DNA from: Centropus unirufus
Taxonomy: Eukaryota; Chordata; Aves; Cuculiformes; Centropidae
Direction of reading: 5' to 3'
DNA length: 64,000 nt
Assembly: GCA_013397695.1 (NCBI GenBank)
Contig: VYZI01000107.1
Coordinates: 574,090-638,089, forward strand
The position numbers and the translations under genes are program-made. The notes under the pieces were generated by a model, which searched no databases, was not told where the DNA came from, and saw nothing but the letters and a program-made list of their open reading frames with translations. Within the stretch, counting starts at the first letter, position 1, and each line of letters begins with the position of its first letter. This document shows, piece after piece, positions 14,449 through 27,479 of the stretch.

Positions 14449-17400
14449 GATGAACGGAAGGTGCAGAGAGCTAAGTGACCTACAGCAGCCCTGCAGGAAG
14501 GCTGTGACGCAGCTGAGAGCGCAGCCCTCGCTGCCCCAACCCAAGCCTCCTGCTTTGAGCACGAGGTCAGTTTGCCTGGCTGGAGAAGCATCCAGGAGGC
14601 ATGACAGAGCAGTCTTCTACCTCATCTTTTAGGAGGACAACTAGTTGAGAAACACACATCCAGCTGTTATCAGGTTTGGCTGTCAATCTAAAACCTGACA
14701 AGCCAGTAGGGATTTAGGAACGTGTTTTAGCGTACCTGGGCAGCACCTCATTGAAAGCTGAGGTACAGGTTTCTAACTTCAAATAAAACTCAGTTTTACA
14801 CCATTCTAAGCAGGCACGGATCTACCAGAAAACTTATGTTAATTTTCAGTTGACTTCCAACTAAGAACATGCAATAACTGAAAATTACCAAGCTTGTCAT
14901 ATCCTACCTATAAACATTTAAAACCAGTATGTTTCTTCGACCTGGATCTATTAAGGGACAAAAATGAAAACAAGACTCCAGATTTAAAGCAACACTCAAG
15001 TGCTAGGAACATATTTGTAAACACTATGACAGCAAGTACATCAGCATTAATTTATGATTTAAAATTCAGGAAAAAGAAAGGGGAAAAGAAGGAAAAAAAA
15101 TACTTTGGGATGCACATAAAGCCAAAAAGTTTGTATTACTTTAATTAAAGAATGGCCCTGGCTGGCATTTCCAGGCTCTATACCGGCACCAGCATGTCCA
15201 ATTTTGCTCTAAAACTCTGGCTTTATTTTTATTTCATGCAGTGTACTGTCCTTGGTTTAAAAAAGGGGAGGTTCTTGTGAGGGACTCACCATGTATTTAC
15301 ATGCAGATAAAAATGACTAACTTGAAAGGGATTAGCCTTATGAATAGGACCCAGAGATATTTAAAAAAGCGAGGCCTCTTATATGCAGAATGAGTCTGGT
15401 CCATTTCCAGTTTAAGAAAACAGTAGGATCTTGTTGCAAGGTGTATAAAGCTAGAAGTTCTTCTTTCAGCCCTAAGACTGCTTTCAGATTGTAAATATTA
15501 TGAGGAGTTTTTTCTGAAAATTGCTATGGTTCCAGGCCAGTGTGGTCAGGTGAAAAGCAGCACAGGGCAAGACTGAGTAATGAGAATTTCAGTTAAGCCT
15601 TGAAACACATTAATAAATGCAACATCTTAAAAAATATGTACATACATACATAATGTATATGTGCATGTTTTAGGCAGTTCTATATATCTGGTAATAACTG
15701 TGGTTATTGAGCAGAGAACAGTAATTTGTCCAAACCGAATCATAAATAAGGCCAGGATTTTGAAATCGGATCTGTGTAGGTGGATTTTTTGCACCCCCGC
15801 GGATTCAATGGCAGGATCAAAGACTAGGAAAGCCAGAAATACACTCAGAATCAGAATATCACTCAAGTACAGCACCTGGCATTTCCAGTGCGGGGAAGGG
15901 TCTGTTTTCACTGCCACCCTCCCACCCGAAATTCTGATGAACAAACACTTTCAAAGCAGCAATCAATCATATACATATTCCACTCTCCCCACAGGAGCCA
16001 ATTCCTGCCATATCCATTTCTTTGAGTTACAGCTAAAGAAACAACTGAGTTGGAATTTTGAGTTTCACTTCTCCTTACTTTTCTAATTAAAATAAGTTTA
16101 GCTTAAACCCCTTTTCCCAAGTTATGCACCAAGAACTTTTTTTTTTTTACTCTTTAAAAGATAAAGTGTTTATTTTTATTTCAGCTGTTCTGAAAATCAT
16201 CAGAGAAAAACTACACCCGTTACTAGCAATGACAGTAGAGCGCAGGGGCAGATCTGCTGGTTCCTGCTGAGGAAGTTGTTGACAGCTGTCACACAAAAAG
16301 TTACTTGAGGCTGACAACTGGACAATAACTGCCCACAGACTGAACTGCTACTTCTGGACAAAGTTACCAAGAACACTGTCAGGTTGAAGCATCTCAACAG
16401 AGCAGCTCTATTTACCCAAGCTGATCAAAGGACAGACATGGCAAGACCACAGCGCACTGTTTTTATGACCCCGGTATCCTCCAGAGAAGTTATGATGGCC
16501 ACACAATATGTGATTGTAACACATCTATGAGCTTTTAGCACTGGTCAACATGAGACATTGCAGACAATGTCCTGTCCTCTACAAATGTGAGAGCCACCGA
16601 CTTGCTTTCTGTCTTCTAGAAATCTGGAAAAAGACTATTCTCTTTGACAAGTCTTGGTCACATGTTGCTTTTTCTCCTGCTCAGTCTGTCAAGAAAGTAA
16701 GGAGGGAGGTTTACGTCCAGTGGACATTTCAGTAGATGATGCTCAGAACCCTTCAACTCAAACATGTCTGTCAAATACCCTTGCAGCAACTGGAAGAGAA
16801 ACAGGCTACAAACGAAGGCTTTTGAGCTGCAGCTCAACCTCGCTAAAAATGAGATGGGTTGCTCCTAAAAGTTAAGGATGGCTACAGCTCTCCCTGGGGT
16901 TAATTCCACCACCTGACTGTTGCAAGGGTGTAAAGCATGTGTGGACATGCCATACTATATTTTTTGTATTTTGGCAAATTTGCATTTCTCTTCATACAAG
17001 AGAGCTTGTTACAGTTGCATTTGGGAATCTGGACTTAAATTGTCACCAGAATATGCCTCCCATTCATAGAGGATAAAAGGGAAAATACTATGGCCAACAT
17101 TATGGACACAATCAGCCTTGATGATGTCCTCCACTTGCCTTAATTTGTGATAGAAATTCAAAGCTGATGAACAATTCAGTTATTTCCATGGAAACAGGAT
17201 TTCAACTCATGAATCAAAATCGCATGAGGGCCAAAAATGCCAAAACCAGATTATAAAAATATTTTTCCACATTGGGATTCTCAGAGTAAAAGGCAAACAG
17301 CTAAGCAAAATAGGAATAAGAAATTCACAAGGGACATGTTTTTCATCATCCACACTGTTTCTGTTTTGTATAGTGCATATCTACCTTTTACCTACACACT

Positions 17401-20400
17401 TACAGTATTAGAATATTTCATTAAATGCCCTAAATATCAACACATTTTCATGGTTTTAGTATCTTTAATAAAATAATAATAGGCAGAAAGTGCCTATATG
17501 TGAAGACATATCAGCATGAAGTTTAGTTCAGAACCTTACCACAGGCCATCTCAAGATCTAGACTTAAACTGTCCTTAAACTTTGCTCAGGAGAGCAGCTA
17601 AATAGTTTTTTACTGTATTTCCCAGTGGAAACATTATCAATACCATTCCCTGTTTCAAATTATCACTTCTCTTGAAAACTCACAAAAACATACATGATTG
17701 TTCCTCTGGAACACATTTGGGGTACATGATTTCTATGAGCAAACAGGGTTCACTGTTTTCCTTTTGTCTGAAACTCCTGCAATAAATATTTGCAGTAATA
17801 TTTAACACTGGCAGTGACAAAGCTATGCTAGAATTAGATTGTTTCTTAATTTTCAGTATTTCACTGAAGGATGTTTTACAATCCTCTTTCAGTTTACATC
17901 ATTTGTCATAATCTACAGAATAAAACCAAATCTGCAAATATCCAGTTCAGCTCCAAGGATACAGAAAATCACATGTTATTCTGAATTATATCAAAACTGC
18001 TCAATTTCTTACCATCTTATTGTCTTAAGAATAACTTCTTCAGATCACATAACTTGGAGAAATTTTAAAACCTCTATAAAGAATGTGTAGTTTTAAGGAT
18101 GTGACATAGCTCAGATTTTAAGTATATTAAAATAAGAGGAAATGTTTAGCAACTTAATTTTTCAGCTTTTAAAATAATGAACAGGTTTCCCTTTGAAATA
18201 TAAAAGTAGGGGGAAAGAAATTAATTCAATAGCTTTAACTGAGATTACTGGGATTCCTACCATTCCATGCAATGAAAAACTACTCTGCCACGCAGCTGGT
18301 GGTTTATTGATTTGGTTTTTTTTTCTTTCTGCAAATATCTTTATTATTGGGTCAAATCTTTAAGACAGTTGAATATTTTCCGTTACCTTTTCAGTTTTCT
18401 GTCCAATTTTCTTTTTTAATAAACCACACTGCAGATACATAATGAAACCTAGCAGAATATTTTGGAACTGTGTAATTGCTCTGCTATGGTTTATTTATTC
18501 TTTCTACATATTGCTGTGTTTCGACTTTCAAAGCACTGTGCAAAATAAAACAGAAATGTTACACGGAACTTCTTAACTCAAGGAATCAGTGTTTCCTGAA
18601 GATAACTTCTGATGAAAGTCAGTTGATGTTGTAGGTTTGTTTTTTTTAACACTACCTTTACTGATGCACTTCTATTTAATCACTGATTACAGTCAAGACT
18701 TTTAGCATCTAGATGACGTATTCTGTATGAGCTTAATAGCCGCAGCTTTCTCAGACATTTTGAAACCTGTTTTTCTTTTCTATTGGAGCAGAGAGCTAGG
18801 GAACTGGAAACTTACATAGATTCTATCGTAGACTGAAGTGGTTTAACTCTGTCTGCTCATGTAAGAAGACAACTCTAACTCTCACAGGTCAAGAAAAAGA
18901 AGAAAAAAAAACTACATTACCTTCCTAACCCCAAACCTAGCCAGAAATACATATTCTTAGAAAGGAAACAGCACAGAGAACATTACCTGCTGTACCAAGA
19001 AAATACAGGCATAAAATAAAATAATTCAGGAGACCAAATTAGCTTCAAAAATTTATGAAAAAGAAAGCCCATGCATAGAGTTAAACTGGATTAATCCATC
19101 ACTTGACTCAATACCCCAAAGAAAATGTGGCACCTAGTATATTAAGCTAATAAAAAACAAACAAATGTACAGCTAATAAGTCTGAAAATTCAAACCGTAA
19201 GTTCCTCATTATAAAAGCCACAAGTGACTTTCTAAGCACAACTACCCAAACCACTATGCAGTGCCCCTTGGGACAATCAGTTTTCCTTCTCATCTTCTTT
19301 GCTGCTTTTGTACTGATGTATAAAAGTTTAGTTGTCTGGGGCCCAACCGTTTTCAGGCAGCTTTGAGCAGTCACCAGCCTAGTGATGAGATGATCGTACG
19401 TGATGAAAGGACAAGGTTAACTCACAATTTCTGAGTCAGTGTTAGTGTTTCATGTACCACATGATGAATAACAACATGAGAGGCCCTTATTCTTCTAAAA
19501 TATAATTGGCTTTTCTTTAGAGAATGGTGTACAGAAACACAAAAAAATGGGGGTAACATTCAGGTCATGCTCAGATAGATTAACATCCCGGTGTCTCTTT
19601 CAAACATTATCTCCCTACTTCTCTCTCTGAACTGCAGATGGATCACCACAACTTTCCTTTTGACAGCTGTTGTGCTTTTCGTGCAAACATTTGGAGACTA
19701 ACTAGAGGTTGCTAACCCAAAGACACCTAAAGATGCCTTCACTTCTAGCTCACTTGGACCAGCTTGGTTTCATATTCCTTCATACGTGCTGAGCTCCAGA
19801 ACAGCCTCGTTTCGTTTCCTATCCTGCTGAACCAGAACTTGCTTTCAATCTTGCAAAAGTCATGCTTCCTATTGGATTCCATTTGCCTCCTCTAACTCTG
19901 GTTGAGGATGGGAAAGCCCAGGAGGAGTCAGCCAGCCACACACTGCACAGTCCCACTGCTCATTACCGAGTTACGCTCCTGTGACTCCGTCCCTACCAGC
20001 CCCTAACATTCCTTTCCTTTCACGCATTGCTCACAGCCTTCATTTCACCACCACTCCCAGACAGCTGCCCCACCTCCCGATAACCCAAGTCGCACCCATC
20101 CTGCTCTCTGCTTCTGCTTCCCAGTGGTGCCTTGCTGTCACTCACCACAGCAGTGCTACTGCCTGGCCTCGTGTCCCCACTGAGTTGCTACTGATCCATG
20201 AGTGTAGCGCAAATACAGTTGTCAGAATCAGTAGCTGAAAACAGATGCGGTGACCACTTTCTGCAATGGACAAGTGCTACAAGATGTTGAATTTGCTTAA
20301 GTCTTGATGTAAATTTCTTCCTGTAACTTGGAAACTTCTCTGCAACTTTTAAAACAGCTCCTTTTTAAGCAAGAGGCTACATGCAGCACTGAGACCTCAA

Positions 20401-22933
20401 TACCAGTGACTTCCATATCTTTTCCAGCATGTCTTCAGAGTTTACCAGCACGCTACCACAGCAGCATCCTTCATAAGCCTGGCTCTGCCCCCTTTCCTGG
20501 ATTTATTTTAAGTGTAGCCTGGGTACTGCGAGAACACCCATCATTCTACTCCTTTCCCGGGACAGTTCAGCTGCTCTTGTTCTTTGATTCATTCCTTTAG
20601 ATGTCTTTTTCTCAGCAATTCCTCCTATAAACTGAAATCACATGTCCCACAAATGATCCTGTCTCTAATTAGGGGATCTTTTATGTCTCTAAAGTACATG
20701 TGCATGCCAGAATTCTCAGCAACACAATGCAAGCATCTACCCTCTTTCTGTGCTTCTTGCTTTTGTGATTTAGAGAAAGTACCCCTCTCCCCCCCTACCT
20801 TGTGTGCATTTTCCACAAATATTTTCCTCAGCTGTTCTGGGGTTTGTGTATTCATTCCTGGCAATTTTATTCCGTTCTTTCATTTTGTCCTGTGAAAATG
20901 TAAAAAAGCTGTACCTTCATTTTCATTTAATTTGTCAGGTTCATATGCAGACACAATTCTTCCACATATGCAAGAAATCTTCTGGGCGTGGAATTTTTTC
21001 AGTACTAGTGGTCTGGTTACTTGCAGGGGATAAACTTGCCCGATTCTAGGTGCTGTTAATCAGATTTTTTTTTCTCTCTATGGGTCTCTCTCAGCCTGCC
21101 TGATACTATGTTTCCATGCACAGTATGTGATATAAATGACATGGGGGTCATATTTTTGTAGCCAACTTTAACACGGGTATTTGGAGAGCTCTACTACATT
21201 CAATATGTGGATATTTCAGTCAGGAGCAATAAGAATAAAATATTTATTTTCTTTAACTGGCAAACTATGATTCTCCTTCCAAGTTCCAGTTCGGTTGCCA
21301 CAGCCACAGTGACACCAGGTTGCTCTGAAAAGCTTGGCAGACACCTCCAAATCTTCTGAATTATTCTCTATCACATTCACCCTGAGCAAAGCATTACATT
21401 TCTTTTCCTGGATTTCTAACAGCCATATTTAAGAAAACAACAACATTTTCTAGTGTCGAGTTTCCTTGCAAGAAGTGATGGTATCAGTCAGTCCCAGCTG
21501 CAGATAAACATTCTTGCCTGGAAATTTCTGTAAGCATTGCACAACACAACAACTCACCTAGAAGAATGACTTTTCTGCAGCACAGCTCCTCTCTGTAGCA
21601 GCCACAAGCTATCTCCCCATTAATTTACACCTCCAAGAGCTTCTCAACTCCATAAGCTGAATGGAAACTATCTTTTAATCAAGTACATAAGCTCTGAAAA
21701 AAAGAGGCTCTGCAGAGATGACACTAAAAGCTATAGGAACAGAGCTTCCTTTTAGTTCCTCCTGCGGGGCTGAGTTGCTCTTGGGGTGCTCCTGCCTGAG
21801 GCACGGCCTCAAAGTGCTCCATGGCCACACAGCCTCAATTCGTAGGTGGAGGTGTCCATTAACACTCACATGACAGCCAGCACTTCCAAATGGATCACAC
21901 ACAACCACCTCTGGAGGGACCAACACAGCAAAACCAACACAGCATCCTTAGGTCAAGTATCCCAACCAAAAAACGCTATACTTCAAAGAAGTAAAACCAT
22001 AGTTTAATGTACTTCAGGTGAAAAATACGGCAAACAAAGAGGTGAGAATTGAAAGAGTTTTGCAAGGTTAACTACAAGATTAACTTGGCCATCGAGAAAT
22101 ATCATCAAGCCATCCCTCCAAACATCAGCTCACATTCAACTCATCTTCTCTCAGGAGAAAAAAGGTACTGGAATTCAATCTTCAGTGACCTTCTTGGAAG
22201 CATAAATACAGAACTTTTAAGGGGAAATATCTGAGATTGCTGCAGGCCTTTTTTTTAAAAAATGTGATTTTAAGGGTCGATGCCACTGTTGCTAAAAATG
22301 AGGTGATAGAAGGGTTCTGGTCTTGCACTATAATGAACTGCAGGCTCAATTGTTTGAGGAAGTAAAATTGCATCGATGAAACCTGACCAAAGACAAAAGC
22401 AAAATCAGATATTTCCTCACGAGGGTAAAAATTTTAGGAGTGCCATGCTATTACAGCAAGCCCTTACTGTGGTTTAAAGGCAGAGAGAACTTGTAGTCAG
22501 ATTTAATTTATTATCAAAACAGCAAAAAAAAAAATAAATGGTGGGCACGTGAAAACTCCAATGTCAGAAAACACTCAAAGAAAACCAAACGTAGCAGTTT
22601 CTATTACCAAATGGAACATGCAACAAATCTTGCTTTGTTTTAGAAATTAGCTGCAACACAGGCAACAGAACGACATCAATAACTGCTGCAACAGCCTACC
22701 ATCCCTAGGCAGTAAAACTGCAAAGCTTCAGAAGCACCAGTTTTAATTCCTTGCCAATACATACACTTGTCATGATTGTTGGGATGCCAACCATTTCATG
22801 ACAGAATCCAAAGAACATGCATTTTTAATCCAGGGAATATTCAGAGCAACTCATGTCAGTCCCAGCACCTCATTCCAGAGTCTCAGAATAATATACCATA
22901 CAGCTGTTACAACTAAATCTAATATATGCTTAA

Positions 22934-22973
22934 AATTATTTATTTTTTCATGCTTTCTTAAAAATAAATAATT
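22934..22973. repeat. Perfect 14-bp inverted repeat (stem-loop)
   Basis: The left arm 22934-22947 (AATTATTTATTTTT) is exactly complementary to the right arm 22960-22973, separated by a 12-nt loop (TCATGCTTTCTT). The stem is entirely A/T. It is read directly from sequence. Its meaning is open: it may be a remnant of a small inverted-repeat element, a slippage product, or a pair of AT-hook/homeodomain sites. Confidence 0.7.
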
Positions 22974-25900
22974 GGGAGGTTTGTCGCAAATTTACTAAGT
23001 CTGAATTTTGTGAACATAAAATTTCATTGTCCAGTAATACTCAAGAGAACTGAAATTAAAAACAAAAGAAAAAGAAAAAAAGAGACAAGAGGCCAGATAA
23101 TTGCCTGAACCCAGGTTGTACAAAACCAGTTTTACAGATGTACCTTCTGATTATGTCAACCATCTTGGCAGCCCTAGATTCACTTATGATTTGTGGCGCT
23201 CTTCCACAGAGAGTCATGTTGTCAAATGGCATTGATTAATTTCATGTCTATCTGCTTCACTGTATCTAAAAATGGGAAGAGGACACACTGCACTTTCTCT
23301 ATACTATTATCCTATAATCAGTATTTGTAGTAAGAGCAGTAGTGCTGCATGAACCTATGAATTTAGAGCAGTCTGTGTGTCAGCGGCCAGAGCAGTTCCA
23401 CATTTATATTTGAAGTGAATTTACTTCTCAGCAACAGCATGCATTCTGGAGTCTTCAAACAGTAGAAGCAGTTCTCTCCCATAAAAAAAAAATCCAAACA
23501 AACTAATTTTTTAAAAAATCTAACAAAACAGAAGAATGATATCCGGAATATCACATGCTAAGATTTAATCAAAGACTACCAGATATATCTGCAAAAGGGC
23601 TCTGGTATCTTCGACATGCTACCTTCTCCTGTTCTCTACTAATCTCAAGAATCAGTACAGTCCCCTGATAGGCACACCAAGCTGGAACGGTCTCAAGTCT
23701 TCAATAAACATGAGACAAGAGATAAAGACCTCAAAACTCGTAGGGTTTCACCCAGTATCTAAACCTTGTTTCTTAAAGGCATCCCCAAACTATCTCACCT
23801 CTTGCACCACCTGAAGGGAGGTATTTTTCTTCATTCAAGGTCCAACGTAGAGGAAAAACTGAAGACTGGCCACTAAGATTGTCTGAAGCAAGTGTCAGTG
23901 CTAGATACTGACTGGTAAATGAGAGCAATGATAAGGTTGCTAATCAAATGTCTCCGTGGCTGCATTACAGGCTCTCTGCTGGCTACAGCCACGCTCCAAC
24001 CAGCCAGTGGGCTGCTCTGAGTGTTTAGGGTACTATCTGAGAGCACCATTGTAGACCTCTAGAAAGCAGTGAAGTTTGATGCTGAGTTTTAAATCAGCTT
24101 TAGTAGTTCACCTGATCTGTGTTCAGCAACAGTAATATGCATGTTGGGATCTGGTTTCATACATGTATACTTGCTCACAGAGCAGAAAACTTATCCTATC
24201 ATTAAGCATACCTATAAACTGCTGGGGTGTGTATGGGGAAAACACTGGGAGCATAAGAATTGGTAGATGAGAGACTAAACCGTTGATGAACATTGTGCAG
24301 TCCATTTGACAGATGTTTCCAAGGTCAGTTTAGTGCTAATACAACACTACATTTAAAGTACAATAAGGCAGAGTAGAAGTCACTTTGAGATACAAGTCAG
24401 CATTCCCCACAGTGTGCCAAGAACCCAACAGAGGAATCCCTCACCACGAAGCATGTCCAGAATGACTGTATTTAAAATTGTGGCTCTGTCTTAGGGGAGA
24501 AGACAGCAGGTGCCTTTAAGATCCATTTACTGATTCTCTGAGCTGCATTTAATTTACTAAAAAAGGCATAGTTCTCAAATTCATTTTCAGTATCAAAACC
24601 ACACAGAAGCCCAAAGACTGAGTAACATAATGTCTGATATGACAAAGAGAACTGTATGAACAGATTTGTCTGTCACTGATGAACTGCAATAACACACTAA
24701 CATTTCAAATGAGAATACTGGCATCTTTTTCAGATTCCTTTCCTACTCCTATTTCAACCACACTCTGTAAAGAAACACACAAACATATGCATGAAAAAAT
24801 ATGATAAATTCCTATGTTTCCCAAGAAGATACAACTGAGTTCCCGTTTTTAATCAGCTTTTTTAGCAGAATCAATTTAAAAAATAGAAAACTTTGCAACA
24901 GGAGTCAATCTGCCATTCTGCTATTTCAAGACCTGCTTGAACAGGAATAAGCTGAAACGTGTCTAATTTAGAAATAATAGATATGTCCATGGTGAAAGAG
25001 CCTTATGTCCCAAAACGCAAGAATGACTTGGTGCTTTGGATTTTTACAGCTCTGCTTCCACTGGAGTTGGCTGAAGGTGCTTTGCCATCAATTGCATATA
25101 CACATACAAAACATTAATAGCCATCACCCAAGTAATTTGATCTCCAGTGTGGCATCTATAAGGAAGAGCCACATGTCGCTAATGCTCATCTGATCTGTTG
25201 TGACTAGGCTGCTGGTGGAAATGAAAAACAACAAAGCTCCATCACCAAGACTTTTCAGAATTCAGCATTGCATAAAGTACCTGGAGTATACAATCACTTT
25301 ACTTGATTTCTTTCAATGACAACATTTTTAGTAAAACCCCACTGATAAGGTTTAATTTTGATTCCCTGCTTGTATACGTTTAATAATTTTTATTAACTAG
25401 GCCATTCTCCTTTCTGACAGTGAAATGAAGAAATTCTTTTTCTTAGAAAGAATAATTCCTGGTGCATTTTCCAAAGCAAGAACTCAGAAGAGACTTATGC
25501 ATGTGACAGAGGTGTCGCAACTTGCCTGTTAGAAGCAGCACACCTCTTCCCAGACAATTTAACAGGCACTGGTTCCAGTCCAAAGAAATATGGGTCATCT
25601 CCTGTGACTTCAAACTTCGGGACACTGAGTGCCCAGAAGCAGGCACTTGCCCTACCTGATATAGGCCCTTACAGAAACAACCTCTCCATCCAGAACAGGT
25701 TTTTAAAGTAGGTGGGAAAAATCACCCATCTCAATCACCTAAAGAGAAATTATGCTCCTAATGCTTTAAACATAGGAACTATCAACTCACTTGATGCCTA
25801 TCTGTTTCAGGTTTTGCTTTAGCTGGGTACTTAGCTTCTAATGGTAAGAATTCATAGATGCTAGTCATTATTTGTTTAAAAATTCAGTTTCATTAATTAA

Positions 25901-26004
25901 TAAAATAAGAAAGATACTGGAATTACACCAGTAATACTATGAGACTATGAAAATATTCAATAATCTTTTAGGTAACTTGTACAAACATAATATTTATGGA
26001 AATA

Positions 26005-26048
26005 AAATGGCTTATGCCATTTTACAGAAATGGCTTATGCCATAACAG
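26005..26048 (+). repeat. 23-bp imperfect tandem duplication
   Basis: The 16-mer AAATGGCTTATGCCAT occurs at 26005-26020 and again at 26028-26043. Each copy is followed by a related tail (TTTACAG, then AACAG), which gives a 23-bp period with a small deletion in the second copy. Each unit is also nearly palindromic (ATGGC-TTAT-GCCAT). This is a recent-looking local duplication. Confidence 0.7.
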
Positions 26049-27296
26049 AAAGATCATGACTTATCCAAAATAAAGTAACTGTATATAACTGCCTTTCTCC
26101 TGGTTACCCAGGGAATTTAATTACCTTCTTACGCTATTCCTTGCAAGCTCCTTTTTTTCCATAAATCTTCAAAATAAAATGTATTTTTTCAATGCTTGCT
26201 AGAGGTGATCCACATTTTCTAACAGAACCTCTTCCACAGGAATTATGTAGAAAGAAAAAGAACTACATACTGAAGATCACTGCCATATTTATTAAGCCTG
26301 TAGACATTTTTCAGAATCTAGTAGAAAAGGTTTGAATTGTAACAAACATACACTCATCTCACAATCATTTTTCAGTTGGAGATTCAATCACCCAACTGAA
26401 TGCACAAGCAAAGAGCTATACTTAGAGGACTGAATAGAAAAAGTCTGCGGTTAAAGCATAAAGTCCTCAAAATTCAGAAAAAGCCAAAGGTAAGGTTGTT
26501 CTCAGAAAAAGCCAACTGTTTTGACTGAAATCACCCTATCACAGTAAATCTGAACAATATGCTCATCATTACAAGTTGATCCCAAATATTTTAAGTGTGG
26601 ATATATTCTAGGGAACTAAGAATTTTCTAAGGAAATAGTACAAATATGAGGCAACCAGCTTCTTCAACAATTAACATACCCTGCTTCACTATTTTAATTT
26701 AGCTGGAGAAAAGTAATATCTTTCCAATGAATTAACTAAGTTGAGGATATATCTTGATCTTTATGTTACATAGTTTTGTTACGTTTCTATTCCAGTACAT
26801 TCCTTCTCTGAAAAAAAGATAGGATTATCAGTGATTTCCTGTGGACTAGAAAGAAATCTGGACTTGAAAAGCTTGCAAGTGCCATTTAATATTGGAGCAA
26901 CTGCATTGACTATTTTCTGTGTTCATCACTCATCAGTCAAGTTAATTTCTCTTGTGTACAAGGAAATTTGCTTTTCACAGGTGGATCTGAAACTTTTGGT
27001 AGGAAAAGTTCAAATTATTCCAATTTCTTGTAGAATTACAAAGAAAACTGCAGCTGAGAAAAAGCAAACAAAAAAAGGCCAACACACAACCAAACCTCTT
27101 TTTCTTCGTCTGTGTACAGGTAAATAAAGTTCCATGAAATGTAACAAGCACCAGGTCAGCCTTTCCCCTCTGCCGTTTGAGGATTTAAGAACATCATGTT
27201 CCCTGAGCCAGAAACTGAGAAATCAAAGTAAACTTACTTTATATTGGTGTTTGCATCTGTTTTCAAAATGCTTCATTTCTCTCATCTTTGTAACAG

Positions 27297-27479
27297 GTAA
27301 GTCAAGGCCAGATTTACAGATTTTTCTTTCTATCTGGAGCAATGCAGGACCAGCTGACAAAGTCAACTGCACCTATCCAGGCCATGGGAAGCATGGGAGA
27401 ATCGTTTCTACTCCTTGTGAGAGTATCCAGAGCCGGTGTATTTGGGAGAAGGCTTATTGGGCCTTTAAAGACCTAAAAG
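27297..27479 (+). other. Weak exon candidate (61 codons, open in phase)
   Basis: A pyrimidine-rich stretch ending in TTTGTAACAG precedes 27297, and AAAAG|GTATGT, a good donor, follows at 27479/27480. The 183-nt interval (a multiple of three) is free of stops in one frame. I do not recognise the encoded peptide. The first bases after the acceptor, GTAAGT, make the same junction a near-perfect donor, so the acceptor reading is doubtful. Several such chance combinations are expected in this much A+T-rich DNA. No neighbouring exon was found on this strand. Probably not a real exon. Confidence 0.12.

Larger units (their letters stand above)
12301..22900. other. Gene-free A+T-rich DNA (intron or intergenic)
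   Basis: No supported gene. The stretch holds a (CTTT) microsatellite at 12327-12347, an 18-A run at 13877-13894 and a bZIP palindrome at 14439-14448. The palindrome lies beside a locally more G+C-rich, CpG-containing patch at about 14420-14600 that could be a regulatory element. Open frames of up to 141 codons (15661-16086, plus strand) have no recognisable homology or exon-like boundaries. Confidence 0.6.

Noticed and set aside
15661..16086. 141-codon open frame on the plus strand
   Set aside because: No recognisable domain, overlapped by an equally open antisense frame, and no splice or promoter context. Expected by chance in 64 kb.
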